Assembly: GCA_016793635.1 (NCBI GenBank)
Contig: JAEUMD010000014.1
Coordinates: forward strand, 62,001 to 126,000
DNA: 64,000 bases
DNA from: Hyphomicrobiaceae bacterium
GTDB taxonomy: Bacteria; Pseudomonadota; Alphaproteobacteria; Rhizobiales; Hyphomicrobiaceae
Direction: 5' to 3'
The position numbers were made by a program, and so were the translations under genes. Positions 34,724-45,365 of the stretch are shown here, in pieces (positions within the stretch are counted from its first letter, which is position 1; each line of letters starts with the position of its first letter). The notes beneath the pieces were generated by a model. That model was given only the letters and a program-made list of their open reading frames with translations, had not been told where the DNA came from and made no database searches.

Positions 34724-36430
34724 TCAATTCTCGACGACGTTGATCAGAACCTTGCAGATCGGCTTCTTGCCCCAGGCGCTGGCGATGGACGACCGCGCGG
34801 CGCGCCGTATGGCCTCGCGGACGACCTCGATATCCTTGCGCCGCTTGGGCGGAATGCTGGTGACGGCGCCATCGACCGCATCGGCGACGATCTCATACAT
34901 CTGGTCGCCCTCGGCGTCCTCCAGCGGAATACCGTCGAGCATCACTTGCGGCTCGCCGAGCACCTCACCGCGACGTGTGATTGCAAGGGCGACGACACAA
35001 ATGCCGGCCTGCGCGAGCCGGCGGCGGTCGCGCACCGGCCCCTCGACACTATCGACGATCAGGCCTCCATCACGGAAAAGCCGTCCGACGGGGACGTCGT
35101 CCATGATCTCAGCCGGCCCCGGCGCCAAACGGATCATATCGCCGTTGAAACCGGTGACCACTTGCGGCACGCCCGCCTGCCGCGCCAGTTCTGCATGGGC
35201 CTTGAGATGGCGGGCCTCGCCGTGCATCGGAACCGCTATTTGCGGCTTCACCCAGGCGTACATCTGCTTCAACTCGTCCCGGCGCGGGTGTCCGGTCACG
35301 TGAACTAGCGCCTCCTGATCGGTCAGCAGCTCGCACCCCATTTGAACCAGAGCGTTTTGGATGCGGTTCACCGCCTTCTCGTTGCCGGGAATGGTCCGCG
35401 ACGAGAAGATCACGAGATCACCCTTGGCGACGCTGAGGTCGGGATGATCGCCTTCGGCCATGCGTGCCATGGCTGCGCGCGGCTCGCCCTGGCTGCCCGT
35501 GCAGAGCAAGACCACGTCGGCGCGATCGAGATAACGGTACTGCTGCTGGTCCACATAGCGGAAGTCGGGCGGCAGATAGCCCGTCTCGACTGCGACGGCA
35601 ATGACCCGGTGAAGCGCCCTGCCGCCGACGACGAGCGTGCGGCCCGCCTTCGCCGCAGCGTCCGCCACGGCCTTTATGCGGGCGACGTTGGAGGAGAACG
35701 TCGTGATGATGACGCGGTGGCGTGCCTTCTTGACGATGTCGACGATCGACGCCGCGACGTCGCTCTCGGATGGCGAGCGCCCGTCGCGCATCGCATTGGT
35801 CGAATCGCAGATCAGCGCTGTGACACCTTCGGCGCCGAGCCCTGCGAGCCGCGCTTCGTCTGAAGCACCGCCGACGTAGGGGCGGTCGTCGAGCTTCCAG
35901 TCACCCGTGTGCAGCGCCAGACCGTGCTCCGTGCGAATGGCGATGGCCGACGGCTCGGGAATCGAATGTGCCATCGACACGAGCTCGATTTCGAACGGCC
36001 CGATCTTGGCGCGGGCACCGAGCGCCACCGTATTGATGGGTAGCTTCACCGAGCCGCCGAATTCGGAGAGCTTCGCCCGCAGCATGCCGGCGGTGAACGG
36101 CGTCGCGTAGATCGGCGCACGCAGCGTCGGAGCGAGATCGATCACCGCGCCGATGTGGTCCTCATGGGCATGCGTCAGCAGAATGCCGGCGAGCGCGCCG
36201 CGCTCCTCCTCGAGGAAGCGCAGGTCCGGCAGGATGACGTCGACGCCAGGATCGAACTCGCCTTCGGGAAAGGTGATTCCGAGATCGACCAGCAGCCATT
36301 GGCGCGCGCCGGGCGGCCCGACGCCATAGAGATAGGCGTTCATACCGATCTCGCCCATGCCGCCGAGAGCCGTGAGGACGAACTCACTCTGGCCGGCTTC
36401 ACCGCCGGCCTTCTGTTTTTCTGTTGCCAT
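34724..36430 (-). CDS. rnj: Ribonuclease J
   Basis: A 568-residue metallo-beta-lactamase/beta-CASP nuclease. The metal-binding HxHxDH is His87-Ala-His89-Glu-Asp91-His92, with the beta-CASP region (ALICDSTNAM, GSQGEPRAAMARMA) and VHVTGHPRRDEL. It would combine 5'-exonuclease and endonuclease activity in RNA maturation and decay. It follows birA by 20 bases on the same strand. Confidence 0.93.
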   Translation of the reverse strand: MATEKQKAGGEAGQSEFVLTALGGMGEIGMNAYLYGVGPPGARQWLLVDLGITFPEGEFDPGVDVILPDLRFLEEERGALAGILLTHAHEDHIGAVIDLAPTLRAPIYATPFTAGMLRAKLSEFGGSVKLPINTVALGARAKIGPFEIELVSMAHSIPEPSAIAIRTEHGLALHTGDWKLDDRPYVGGASDEARLAGLGAEGVTALICDSTNAMRDGRSPSESDVAASIVDIVKKARHRVIITTFSSNVARIKAVADAAAKAGRTLVVGGRALHRVIAVAVETGYLPPDFRYVDQQQYRYLDRADVVLLCTGSQGEPRAAMARMAEGDHPDLSVAKGDLVIFSSRTIPGNEKAVNRIQNALVQMGCELLTDQEALVHVTGHPRRDELKQMYAWVKPQIAVPMHGEARHLKAHAELARQAGVPQVVTGFNGDMIRLAPGPAEIMDDVPVGRLFRDGGLIVDSVEGPVRDRRRLAQAGICVVALAITRRGEVLGEPQVMLDGIPLEDAEGDQMYEIVADAVDGAVTSIPPKRRKDIEVVREAIRRAARSSIASAWGKKPICKVLINVVEN

Positions 36431-36450
36431 ACCGTCCTAATGCCCTGCGA

Positions 36451-37230
36451 TCAGTCGCTTAGCAAGGCCACATCGCCAACGGTGACAACCATCCGGCCAG
36501 CCCCAGCGCGTTCCATCAACAGGTAGCCCGCGTCATCGAGGCCGGCGAACGTTCCCGCGACACGACCGCCCGGTCCCGTATCGACGCTCATCTCCGTGCC
36601 GAGCGGCAGCGACCGATCGAGCCAAGCCTCGCGGATCGACGCGAAGCCCTGTCCGCTGTCCCACTCGTCGAGCGCCCGATCGAGATGCGCGCCGACACGC
36701 CGCGCCAAAGCCGCCGGCGTCGCAGGATCGTCGGCACGCGCCAATCCGAGGCTCGCGAGCGCCACCGTCTCGCGCCCTTCGACCCTGGGTGCGTGCGCCA
36801 CGTTGATGCCGATCCCGACGACGGCGATGCGGTCGGCACCGGCAGTCGTCGCCTCGACCAGTACGCCTGCGAGCTTGGCCCGGCCGGCGAGAAGGTCGTT
36901 GGGCCATTTGAGCGAAATGGAGACGCTGATGCCCGACGCGTCGAGCTGCTCTGCCACGGCGCGGTGAACGGCAAGCCCGGTGACGAGCGAGATCTGCGGC
37001 ACGGCCGCGGGCGGGCAATCGAGCGGCACGAGGCGGCTCATGGCAATGTTGCCAGGAGGTGAGTGCCACATTCGGCCGGAACGTCCGCGGCCCGCCGTCT
37101 GGCGGCTGGCGCGGACATAGAGCGGGCGGCGTTCACCGGCGATGGCGCGCCGCATCAGCTCGGCGTTGGTGGAGTCGATCTCGTCGAGTTCGATCCAGCA
37201 TGCACCGTCGAGACCGCGCTCCCCCGCCAT
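36451..37230 (-). CDS. birA: Biotin--[acetyl-CoA-carboxylase] ligase
   Basis: A 259-residue monofunctional biotin protein ligase. The biotinyl-AMP loop is GRGRSG (47-52), followed by MWHSPPGN, KWPNDLL and VGIGINV. It lacks the N-terminal winged-helix of bifunctional BirA, so it would not act as a repressor. It lies 6 bases downstream of nuoN and is probably the 3' part of the nuo transcript. Confidence 0.92.
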   Translation of the reverse strand: MAGERGLDGACWIELDEIDSTNAELMRRAIAGERRPLYVRASRQTAGRGRSGRMWHSPPGNIAMSRLVPLDCPPAAVPQISLVTGLAVHRAVAEQLDASGISVSISLKWPNDLLAGRAKLAGVLVEATTAGADRIAVVGIGINVAHAPRVEGRETVALASLGLARADDPATPAALARRVGAHLDRALDEWDSGQGFASIREAWLDRSLPLGTEMSVDTGPGGRVAGTFAGLDDAGYLLMERAGAGRMVVTVGDVALLSD

Positions 37231-37236
37231 GGCCTT

Positions 37237-38670
37237 CTAGAGCCTGAGCGACTTCGCGGCAGCGGCTGCCGCCTCCACGATCGGTCCTGGATAGACGATG
37301 AAGCCGATCACGAACAGCGTGGCGAGCGCCATTACGAGGCCCACCTTGCCTTCGACGTTCAGGAAGCGCTCCTTGGGCTCCTTCACGAACATCACCAGCA
37401 CGATGCGGATGTAGTAGAAAGCCGCGACCACGCTCGCCAGGACCGCAATGACCGCGAGCGTCAGGAGGTCGGCCTTCACCGCGGCAGCGATGACGTAGAA
37501 CTTGCCCCAGAAGCCGGCGAGCGGCGGAATGCCGGCCAGCGAGAACATCAGCATGGCGAGAGCGAACGCCATCGGCAGGTTGGTCTGCGCGAGTCCCGAA
37601 AGTTCCTCGATCTCCTCGATCGCTTCGTCCTTGCGGCGCATCGCGAGGATGCACGCGAAGGTGCCGAGCGTCATGACGAGGTAGATCGACATGTAGATCA
37701 GCACGCCCTGGACACCTTCCGTGCTGTTCGACGCGAGGCCGACGAGCGCGAATCCGACGTGACCGATCGACGAGTACGCCATCAGCCGCTTGATGTTCGT
37801 CTGCCCGATCGCGGCGAACGACCCGAGCAGCATCGACGCGATGGCCACGAACACGATGATCTGCTGCCACTGCGGGCTGACACCGGGGAACGCCACGGTA
37901 ACGACGCGAACCAGAAGGGCCATGGCGGCAACCTTCGGCGCCGCCGCGAAGAACGCGGTGACGGGTGTCGGCGCGCCTTCGTAGACGTCCGGCGTCCACA
38001 TGTGGAACGGCACGGCGGAAACCTTAAAGGCGAGGCCGACGAGCAGGAACACGAGGCCGATTATGACGCCGATGTTGCTCGCCTTGGCGACGCTGGCGAT
38101 CACCGGGAACGAGGTCGAGCCCGAAAAACCGTAGATCAGCGAGGCACCATAGAGCAGCATGCCGGAGGATAGGGCGCCGAGCACGAAGTACTTGAGGCCC
38201 GCCTCACTCGAGCGCACATGCTCGCGGCGGAACGCGGCGACGACATAGAGTGCGAGGCTCTGCAGCTCGAGGCCGATGTAGAGCGAGATGAGGTCGTTGG
38301 CCGAGACCATCATCATCATGCCGACGGTCGACAACAGCACCAGCACCGCATACTCGAACTTCAGGATCTGCTGGCGCGCGAAGCTGTCGAAGGAAAGCAG
38401 AAGTGCGCCGGCCGAACCGGCGAGCACCAACAGCTTCATGAAGCGCGTGTAGCGGTCGGTCACGAACGCATTGTCGAACAGCGTGGCGCTGGCCGGCGGC
38501 TGCATGGCAACCACTGCGCCGGCGAGCACGAGCAGCGCAATGGCGAGCCAGCCCGTCGCCGCGCCGGTCTCCTGGTTGTCGGCCGAGAAAGCTCCCTGCA
38601 TCAGCAGGGCCATCGCGCCGACCGCGAGAATGATCTCGGGCAGCGCAGGATAGGACAAGAGATCGGTCAT
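37237..38670 (-). CDS. nuoN: NADH-quinone oxidoreductase subunit N
   Basis: A 477-residue antiporter-like membrane subunit of complex I with about 14 TM helices and the motif [20 protein letters not shown]. The start at 38670 overlaps the nuoM stop by 4 nt (ATGA); an in-frame start five codons earlier would overlap more. It is last of the 14 nuo genes. It is one of the three proton-pumping channel subunits. Confidence 0.95.
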   Translation of the reverse strand: MTDLLSYPALPEIILAVGAMALLMQGAFSADNQETGAATGWLAIALLVLAGAVVAMQPPASATLFDNAFVTDRYTRFMKLLVLAGSAGALLLSFDSFARQQILKFEYAVLVLLSTVGMMMMVSANDLISLYIGLELQSLALYVVAAFRREHVRSSEAGLKYFVLGALSSGMLLYGASLIYGFSGSTSFPVIASVAKASNIGVIIGLVFLLVGLAFKVSAVPFHMWTPDVYEGAPTPVTAFFAAAPKVAAMALLVRVVTVAFPGVSPQWQQIIVFVAIASMLLGSFAAIGQTNIKRLMAYSSIGHVGFALVGLASNSTEGVQGVLIYMSIYLVMTLGTFACILAMRRKDEAIEEIEELSGLAQTNLPMAFALAMLMFSLAGIPPLAGFWGKFYVIAAAVKADLLTLAVIAVLASVVAAFYYIRIVLVMFVKEPKERFLNVEGKVGLVMALATLFVIGFIVYPGPIVEAAAAAAKSLRL

Positions 38671-40211
38671 CGCGCGGCCTCCCACTTGTCGAGCGCCAGC
38701 TTGAAGCGGGGCTGCCCTTCACGTTCGATCTCGGCCTTGCGCACGGCCGTCTCGTAGTTGGTGACGAGCTTCTGCACCGAGGCCGCCGTCACGTCGAGGA
38801 TCGGGGCCGGATAGAAGCCGAACAGGATGGTGAGAATGACGAGCGGGGCGAGCACGAAGATCTCGCGCGCGTTCATGTCCGCGAGAGCCTTAAGGCTCGG
38901 CTTCTCGAGCGCCCCGAAGACGACGCGGCGATAGAGATAGAGCGCGTAAGCGGCGGACAGGATGACGCCCGAGGTGGCGAAGAACGCGACCCACGTATTG
39001 GCACGGAACGCGCCGAGCAGCGTCAGGAATTCGCCGATGAAGCCCGAGGTGCCGGGCAGGCCGACGTTGGCCATCGTGAAGACCATGAACACCGTCGCAT
39101 AGACCGGCATCCGCTCGGCGAGACCGCCGTAGGCCGAAATCTCGCGCGTGTGCAGGCGGTCGTAGACGACACCGACGCAAAGGAACAGCGCAGCCGAGAC
39201 GAGGCCGTGCGAGAGCATCTGGAAAATCGCGCCGTCGACGCCCTGTCGGGTGAACGTGAAGATACCCATCGTCACGAAGCCCATGTGGGCGACGGAAGAG
39301 TAGGCGATCAGCTTCTTCATGTCCTCCTGCACCAGCGCCACCAGCGACGTGTAGACGATGGCGATGACGGAGAGCGCGAACACCAGCGGAGCGAGGTCAG
39401 CCGACGCGACGGGGAACATCGGCATCGAGAAGCGCAGGAAGCCGTAGCCGCCCATCTTCAGCAGGATGCCGGCGAGGATGACCGAGCCCGCCGTCGGCGC
39501 TTCGACGTGCGCGTCCGGCAGCCAGGTGTGCACGGGCCACATCGGCATTTTCACCGCGAACGAGGCGAAGAAGGCCAGCCACAGCCACCACTGCATGTTC
39601 GCCGGGAAATTCGTCTCGAGCAGCACCGTGATGTCGGTCGTACCGGCGTGCCACCACATGGCCATCATGGCCAGCAGCATGAGCACCGAGCCGAGCAGCG
39701 TATAGAGGAAGAACTTGAAGCTCGCGTAGATGCGCCGCTTGCCACCCCAGACGCCGATGATGATGAACATCGGGATGAGGCCTGCCTCGAAGAACAGGTA
39801 GAAGAGCATCATGTCGAGAGCGACGAACACGCCGATCATCAGCGTTTCGAGAACGAGGAACGCGATCATGTATTCCTTCACGCGCGTCTCGATCGATTCC
39901 CAGCTCGCCAGGATGCAGAGCGGCATCAGGAACGTCGTCAGGATGACGAACAGCATCGAGATGCCGTCGACACCGAGCTTGTACTTGATCGGCCCGAGCC
40001 AGGCGCGCTCCTCGATGAACTGGAAGCCGGGGTTGGCCTTGTCGAAGTTCACCCAGATGAGCAGCGACACCAGGAACGTGACGAGCGTCGTCCACAAAGC
40101 GACGTAGCGCGCGTTGCGAACCGCGTCCTGCGGCAGGAAGGCGATGAACAGCGCTCCCACCAGAGGCAGGAACGTCACCGTCGAGAGGATTGGCAGAGTC
40201 GAGATGTTCAT
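38667..40211 (-). CDS. nuoM: NADH-quinone oxidoreductase subunit M
   Basis: A 514-residue antiporter-like subunit, with [20 protein letters not shown] and GGYGFLRF as in other NuoM proteins. It starts inside the end of nuoL (ATGA overlap) and ends inside the start of nuoN, so translation is coupled. Role: a proton channel in the membrane arm. Confidence 0.95.
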   Translation of the reverse strand: MNISTLPILSTVTFLPLVGALFIAFLPQDAVRNARYVALWTTLVTFLVSLLIWVNFDKANPGFQFIEERAWLGPIKYKLGVDGISMLFVILTTFLMPLCILASWESIETRVKEYMIAFLVLETLMIGVFVALDMMLFYLFFEAGLIPMFIIIGVWGGKRRIYASFKFFLYTLLGSVLMLLAMMAMWWHAGTTDITVLLETNFPANMQWWLWLAFFASFAVKMPMWPVHTWLPDAHVEAPTAGSVILAGILLKMGGYGFLRFSMPMFPVASADLAPLVFALSVIAIVYTSLVALVQEDMKKLIAYSSVAHMGFVTMGIFTFTRQGVDGAIFQMLSHGLVSAALFLCVGVVYDRLHTREISAYGGLAERMPVYATVFMVFTMANVGLPGTSGFIGEFLTLLGAFRANTWVAFFATSGVILSAAYALYLYRRVVFGALEKPSLKALADMNAREIFVLAPLVILTILFGFYPAPILDVTAASVQKLVTNYETAVRKAEIEREGQPRFKLALDKWEAAR

Positions 40212-42271
40212 TTCGCAATCCCGCCGGTGATGTTCGGGAACATGAAGTAGCTGATGAGCAGCGCGACGCCGATGAGCATCGCGAACGCATAGTGATAGAC
40301 GTAGCCCGTCTGGAGCTTGACGACCTTGCCCGTGGTCCAGGCGACGCCCTTGGCGGTACCGTCGATCGTGCCGTCGATCACCGCTCCGTCACCGCCCTTC
40401 CAGAGCATGCGGCCGATGGCGAAGGCGGGACGGACGAACAGCAGGTCGTAGAGCTCGTCGAAGTACCACTTGTTGAGCAGGAACAGATAGAGCGGGCGGA
40501 AGGCGCGGGCGGTCGCCTGCGGCAGCCACGGCGCTGCGATGTAATAGAGGTACGACAGCGCGAAGCCCGCGATCATGGCGATCGTCGCCGACCACATCAC
40601 CCACTCGGGCGGATGATGCGCGCCGTGCGCTGCGCCATGAGCGGCACCCTGAGCAGCGGCGGGCGCCGCGTGACCGGCACCGCCCACCGCGTGATGCACA
40701 TCTTGCAACGCCGTCGCCGTAGCTGCCGCAACGGCATCACCCGCGCCCGTGCCGGCGACGAGAGACTTGTCCCAGAATGCGGCCGCGAGATCACCGATGA
40801 AGTAGGGCTGGAAGATGAAGCCCGCGAGCACCGCTCCGACCGCGAGGACGGCGAGCGGAATGAGCATCACCGCCGGGCTCTCGTGCGCGTGCTTGTAGGT
40901 GTCGGGCTCGGCGCGAGTCTTGCCATGGAACGTCATGAACATCAGGCGCCACGAGTAGAACGACGTCATGAAAGCGGCGAGGACGAGCATCCAGAAGGCA
41001 TAGTCGTAGGGCAGGTGTGCGGCGTGCGTCATCTCGATGATGGCATCCTTCGAATGGAAGCCGGCGAAGCCACCGAGATGGGGAATGCCGACGCCAGTCA
41101 GCGCCAGTGTGCCGATCAGCATCATCGCCCAGGTGAAGCGGATCTTCGGTGCGAGACCACCCATGTTCCGCATGTCCTGCTCGTGGTGCATGGCGTGGAT
41201 CACCGAGCCTGCACCGAGGAACAGCAGCGCCTTGAAGAAGGCGTGCGTGAAGAGGTGGAAGATGCCGGCGCCATAGGCGCTGACCCCAAGCGCCGCGAAC
41301 ATGTAGCCGAGCTGCGAGCAGGTCGAGTAGGCGATCACGCGCTTGATGTCGTTCTGCACGAGGCCGACGGTCGCCGCGAAGAACGCCGTCGCCGCGCCGA
41401 CCGCGGTGACCACCTGAAGGGTGAGCGGCGCCTGCTCGAACAGCGGCGAGAGACGCGCTACCATGAAGACGCCGGCGGTGACCATGGTCGCCGCGTGGAT
41501 GAGGGCGGAAACCGGCGTCGGGCCTTCCATCGCGTCCGGCAGCCACGTGTGCAGAAGAAGCTGCGCCGACTTGCCCATGGCGCCCATGAAGAGCAGCAGC
41601 GTCAACGTCGTCATGACGTCGACCTGCATGCCGAGGAAGTTCATGGTCGCGCCCTTGGCGCCGGGCGCCGCGGCGAAGATGGCGTCGAAGTTGATCGAGC
41701 CGAACAGGAAGAACACGCCGAAGATGCCGAGCGCGAAGCCGAAATCGCCGACACGGTTGACCACGAACGCCTTGATCGCGGCGGCGCTGGCCGACGGCTT
41801 CTCGTACCAGAAGCCGATCAGCAGGTAGGACGCGAGGCCGACGCCTTCCCAGCCGAAGAACATCTGCAGCAGGTTGTCCGCGGTCACCAGCATGAGCATG
41901 GCGAACGTGAACAGCGACAGATAGGAGAAAAAGCGCTGGCGGCTCTCGTCCTCGTGCATGTAGCCGATCGAGTAGAGATGCACGAGCGACGACACCGACG
42001 TGACCACGACCAGCATCACCGCCGTCAGCGTATCGATGCGCAGGCTCCAGGACACATCGAGCTCGCCGGAAGTGATCCAGCGCATGATCGGCACGCGCGC
42101 CGTCTCGGTTCCTAGTCCGACTCGTACGAACACGATCCATGACAGCGCCGCCGCCGTGAGCAGCAGACCTGTGGTGATGATCTCGGCCGGACGCGGACCG
42201 AGGACGCGGCCGAACAGCCCTGCGACGAGGGCACCGATCAGTGGCAGAAAAACGATTGCGGTATAGATCAT
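40208..42271 (-). CDS. nuoL: NADH-quinone oxidoreductase subunit L
   Basis: A 687-residue distal antiporter-like subunit. It has the conserved [20 protein letters not shown] and a long amphipathic C-terminal helix region. An Ala/His-rich stretch between residues about 515 and 560 ([21 protein letters not shown]) is unusual and looks like a low-complexity insertion in the late loop. The ATG at 42271 lies 14 bases after nuoK. Confidence 0.95.
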   Translation of the reverse strand: MIYTAIVFLPLIGALVAGLFGRVLGPRPAEIITTGLLLTAAALSWIVFVRVGLGTETARVPIMRWITSGELDVSWSLRIDTLTAVMLVVVTSVSSLVHLYSIGYMHEDESRQRFFSYLSLFTFAMLMLVTADNLLQMFFGWEGVGLASYLLIGFWYEKPSASAAAIKAFVVNRVGDFGFALGIFGVFFLFGSINFDAIFAAAPGAKGATMNFLGMQVDVMTTLTLLLFMGAMGKSAQLLLHTWLPDAMEGPTPVSALIHAATMVTAGVFMVARLSPLFEQAPLTLQVVTAVGAATAFFAATVGLVQNDIKRVIAYSTCSQLGYMFAALGVSAYGAGIFHLFTHAFFKALLFLGAGSVIHAMHHEQDMRNMGGLAPKIRFTWAMMLIGTLALTGVGIPHLGGFAGFHSKDAIIEMTHAAHLPYDYAFWMLVLAAFMTSFYSWRLMFMTFHGKTRAEPDTYKHAHESPAVMLIPLAVLAVGAVLAGFIFQPYFIGDLAAAFWDKSLVAGTGAGDAVAAATATALQDVHHAVGGAGHAAPAAAQGAAHGAAHGAHHPPEWVMWSATIAMIAGFALSYLYYIAAPWLPQATARAFRPLYLFLLNKWYFDELYDLLFVRPAFAIGRMLWKGGDGAVIDGTIDGTAKGVAWTTGKVVKLQTGYVYHYAFAMLIGVALLISYFMFPNITGGIAK

Positions 42272-42285
42272 CTGGGCGAGCCCCC

Positions 42286-42594
42286 TCAGCCCTTCATCAT
42301 GTTGATGTCTTCGACCGCGATGGAGCCGCGGTTGCGGAAGTAGACGACGACGATGGCGAGGCCGATGGCGGCCTCGGCGGCGGCGACAGTCAGCACCAGG
42401 AGCGCGAACACCTGGCCGACCAGATCGCCGAGAAAGTGCGAGAAGGCGACGAGATTGATGTTGACCGCCAGAAGCATCAGCTCGACCGACATCAGGATCA
42501 CGATGACGTTCTTGCGATTGAGGAAGATGCCGAGGATGCCGAGCGTGAAGAGACACGCGGCAACCGTCAGATAATGTGCGAGCCCAATCGTCAT
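42286..42594 (-). CDS. nuoK: NADH-quinone oxidoreductase subunit K
   Basis: A 102-residue subunit with three TM helices, containing the conserved membrane Glu residues of NuoK in VELMLLAVN and [11 protein letters not shown]. Full length. It is separated from nuoJ by the small membrane-protein gene at 42647. Confidence 0.95.
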   Translation of the reverse strand: MTIGLAHYLTVAACLFTLGILGIFLNRKNVIVILMSVELMLLAVNINLVAFSHFLGDLVGQVFALLVLTVAAAEAAIGLAIVVVYFRNRGSIAVEDINMMKG

Positions 42595-42646
42595 CGCGTC
42601 CTCACCTCGTCCGTCCGCCGCGCGAGAGCGGCGTCACATCATTCGT

Positions 42647-42889
42647 TCAGCGCACAGCGCCGAGCAGCCACGCCACCCCGAGCACCACCAGCGGCGCCAG
42701 CAGCGCCACGATCCATGCCCGGTACTCGGGCGCCAGGAGCACCGCGAGCCTTGCCTTCGTCATCTCGCGCCGCCGCTCACGCCGCGCCGCCTTCAACCAC
42801 GCCCAGTCTTCCCCGCGCCGGAAGATGTGCTCCGGCAGTTCGGTCGGGCTTGCACCTTCCGCGCCGCCCTTCCGGTGCGGGGCGTCCAT
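42647..42889 (-). CDS. Small membrane protein coupled to nuoJ
   Basis: An 80-residue protein: a charged N-terminal half (RRGEDWAWLKAARRERRREMTK) and one C-terminal TM helix (about 58-78). Its ATG shares one base with the nuoJ stop (TAATG), so translation is coupled to nuoJ. It lies where nuoK normally follows nuoJ directly. No family recognised. A single-span, basic protein in this place could be an accessory subunit or assembly factor of complex I. Confidence 0.7.
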   Translation of the reverse strand: MDAPHRKGGAEGASPTELPEHIFRRGEDWAWLKAARRERRREMTKARLAVLLAPEYRAWIVALLAPLVVLGVAWLLGAVR

Positions 42890-43530
42890 TACCGCTGCGC
42901 CTCCGCCGATGGCACGATCGCCTGCCCCGGCGCGACCTTGACGACCTCCATCGCGGTCTTCGGGTTGCGATTGACCTGAGCCGAGATCGACTGCCGCCTG
43001 ACACCTTCCTTATGGCGCAGCGTCAATACGATCGCGCCGATCATCGCGACCAGCAGCACGAGGCCCGCGCCCTGGAAGAAGTAGACGTACTTCGTGTAGA
43101 GCAGCAGCCCGAGTGCCTTGGTGTTCGAGATACCGGCGCCCGGCGCCGGCATTGCCGCAGCGAGCTGTTTCGCCTGACCGAGATCGAAGCCATAGACCGC
43201 AAACATCGCGATGAGCTCGACCAGCACGACGCCGCCGACCATCAGCCCGACCGGCGCATTCTTGATGAAACCGGCTCTCAGCTCCGCGAAATCGACGTCG
43301 AGCATCATGACGACGAACAGGAACAGCACCGCCACCGCGCCGACGTAGACGACGACCAGCAACATCGCCAGGAACTCGGCGCCGAGCAGAACGAACAGTC
43401 CCGCTGCGTTGAAGAACGTCACGATCAGGTAGAGCACCCCGTGTACCGGATTCTTCGCCGTGATCACGAGCGTTGCCGAGATCACCGCGAGAATCGCGAA
43501 CAGGTAGAAGAAGAAGGCCGTCAGTGTCAT
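42889..43530 (-). CDS. nuoJ: NADH-quinone oxidoreductase subunit J
   Basis: A 213-residue subunit with five TM helices and the family motif NPVHGVLYLIVTFFNAAGLFV near the second and third helices. ATG 43530 is preferred; a GTG three codons earlier is possible. Its C-terminal tail (after about residue 165) is soluble and positively charged. Role: membrane arm near the quinone pocket. Confidence 0.94.
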   Translation of the reverse strand: MTLTAFFFYLFAILAVISATLVITAKNPVHGVLYLIVTFFNAAGLFVLLGAEFLAMLLVVVYVGAVAVLFLFVVMMLDVDFAELRAGFIKNAPVGLMVGGVVLVELIAMFAVYGFDLGQAKQLAAAMPAPGAGISNTKALGLLLYTKYVYFFQGAGLVLLVAMIGAIVLTLRHKEGVRRQSISAQVNRNPKTAMEVVKVAPGQAIVPSAEAQR

Positions 43531-43548
43531 GCCGCTCACCTCTTCCCG

Positions 43549-44037
43549 TTACCTGTACTTCGCGTCGAGGGCGATGTTCTGCGCAATCTCGCGCTCCCAG
43601 CGGTCGCCGTTCGCGAGCAGACGCGCCTTGTCGTAGAACAACTCCTCGCGGGTCTCCGTCGAGAACTCGAAATTCGGTCCCTCGACGATCGCCTCCACGG
43701 GGCACGCCTCCTGGCAAAGTCCGCAGTAGATGCACTTCGTCATGTCGATGTCGTAGCGCGTGGTGCGCCGCGTGCCGTCGTTCCGCCGCGGGCCCGCCTC
43801 GATGGTGATGGCCTGCGCCGGGCAAACGGCCTCGCACAGCTTGCACGCGATGCAGCGCTCCTCGCCATTGGGATATCGGCGTAGAGCGTGCTCACCGCGG
43901 AAGCGCGGGGAGAGCGGCCCTTTCTCGAAGGGATAGTTCAGCGTCGCCTTCGGCGCGAAGAAGTAGCGCATCGTCAGGAAGAACGCCGAGACGAACTCGG
44001 TGAGGAAGAGCGACTTGATGCCGGTTGCGATGCTCAT
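43549..44037 (-). CDS. nuoI: NADH-quinone oxidoreductase subunit I
   Basis: A 162-residue ferredoxin-type subunit with two complete 4Fe-4S motifs, [12 protein letters not shown] and [12 protein letters not shown] (clusters N6a and N6b), which pass electrons to N2. Length is normal for alphaproteobacteria. It follows the 69-residue gene by 15 bases. Confidence 0.96.
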   Translation of the reverse strand: MSIATGIKSLFLTEFVSAFFLTMRYFFAPKATLNYPFEKGPLSPRFRGEHALRRYPNGEERCIACKLCEAVCPAQAITIEAGPRRNDGTRRTTRYDIDMTKCIYCGLCQEACPVEAIVEGPNFEFSTETREELFYDKARLLANGDRWEREIAQNIALDAKYR

Positions 44038-44052
44038 CGCTTCGTCTCCGTG

Positions 44053-44262
44053 TCAGCTCAGAACGAAGGGGCCGAGCACGTAGCCCAGCACGGGGAAGGT
44101 GACCAGCTCGACCAGCGAGGCGATCCGCAGGATGCCGGCACGGCGGCGGGAGTCGTCCGTCGGCATCGGCCCCTCGGCCCGCTCCGCCATCCACCGCAGG
44201 ACGGCGAAGTTACCGACGCCGAACACCGCGCCGATCGTGGCACCTGTCAGGGCCGGGCTCAT
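44053..44262 (-). CDS. Small two-helix membrane protein coupled to nuoH
   Basis: A 69-residue protein with a TM helix at about 5-24, a polar loop ([14 protein letters not shown]) and a second helix at about 45-67. Its ATG overlaps the nuoH stop by 4 nt (ATGA). It sits exactly between nuoH and nuoI, which are normally adjacent. Too short for most gene callers but the coupling and the hydrophobic pattern support it. No family recognised; an accessory subunit of complex I is possible. Confidence 0.7.
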   Translation of the reverse strand: MSPALTGATIGAVFGVGNFAVLRWMAERAEGPMPTDDSRRRAGILRIASLVELVTFPVLGYVLGPFVLS

Positions 44263-45353
44263 GCCAGACCTCCGAAATGCACCGCGGCCGCCACCAGCAC
44301 GACCATGACGAGCGACAGTGGCAGGAACACTTTCCAGCCGAGGCGCATGAGCTGGTCGTAGCGATAGCGCGGCACCATCGCCTTCACCATCGCGAACATG
44401 AAGAACACGAACGTCGCCTTGGCGATGAACCAGAAGATGCCGGGCACCCAGTTCAACGGCGCCACGTCGAGCGGCGGCAGCCATCCGCCGAGGAACAGGA
44501 TCGTCGTCATCGCACACATGGTGACGATCGCCACATACTCGCCGAGCATGAACAACAGGTACGGCGTCGAGGCGTATTCGACCATGAAGCCGGCGACCAG
44601 CTCCGATTCCGCTTCCGGCAGATCGAACGGCGGACGGTTCGTCTCTGCGAGCGCGGAGATGAAGAACACGACGAACATCGGGAACAACGCCAGCCAATGC
44701 CAATCGAGCACCGAGCCCGGCAGGCCGACACGCGTGCCGAGCCCCGTCTTCTGCGCATTGACGATGTCGGTGAGGTTGAGCGAGCCGACCAGCAACAGCA
44801 CGGTGATGATGACGAGGCCGATCGAGACCTCGTACGAAACCATCTGCGCTGCAGACCGCAACGATCCCATGAACGGATACTTCGAGTTCGAGGCCCAGCC
44901 ACCCATGATGATGCCGTAGACACCGAGCGACGAAATCGCCAACAGGTAGAGGATGCCGACGTTGAGGTCGGAGATCACCCATTTGCCCCAGCTGTTCTCG
45001 TCGAGCGGGATGACCGCCCAGGCGGCAAGCGCAAACGTCGCGGTCGCGAGCGGCGCGAGCAGAAAGACGCCCTTGTCTGCGCCCGCCGGAATGAGCGGCT
45101 CCTTGAACACGAACTTCAACAGGTCGGCGAAGGATTGCAGCAGGCCGAAGGGACCGACGACATTCGGGCCGCGCCGCATCTGCACCGCCGCCCAGACCTT
45201 GCGGTCCATGAGCAGCAGGAACGCGATGATGACGAGAAGCCCGACCAGCACCGCGAGGCTCGCGACGGCGTAGACCAGAAGCCACCACACCCAGCCGAGC
45301 CAATCCGGCAGCAGTGCGAGGCCGTTCAACCATTCGATGATCGATCTCAGCAT
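44259..45353 (-). CDS. nuoH: NADH-quinone oxidoreductase subunit H
   Basis: A 364-residue membrane subunit with eight or nine TM helices that joins the peripheral arm to the membrane arm and helps form the quinone chamber. The conserved loops [18 protein letters not shown] and [20 protein letters not shown] are intact. It follows nuoG by 12 bases. Confidence 0.96.
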   Translation of the reverse strand: MLRSIIEWLNGLALLPDWLGWVWWLLVYAVASLAVLVGLLVIIAFLLLMDRKVWAAVQMRRGPNVVGPFGLLQSFADLLKFVFKEPLIPAGADKGVFLLAPLATATFALAAWAVIPLDENSWGKWVISDLNVGILYLLAISSLGVYGIIMGGWASNSKYPFMGSLRSAAQMVSYEVSIGLVIITVLLLVGSLNLTDIVNAQKTGLGTRVGLPGSVLDWHWLALFPMFVVFFISALAETNRPPFDLPEAESELVAGFMVEYASTPYLLFMLGEYVAIVTMCAMTTILFLGGWLPPLDVAPLNWVPGIFWFIAKATFVFFMFAMVKAMVPRYRYDQLMRLGWKVFLPLSLVMVVLVAAAVHFGGLA

Positions 45354-45365
45354 TGTGCCTGCCCC

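Noticed and set aside
40190-42115. Long plus-strand open frame opposite nuoL
   Set aside because: Shadow of nuoL; composition is low-complexity Arg/Glu/His and the minus strand encodes a known protein.
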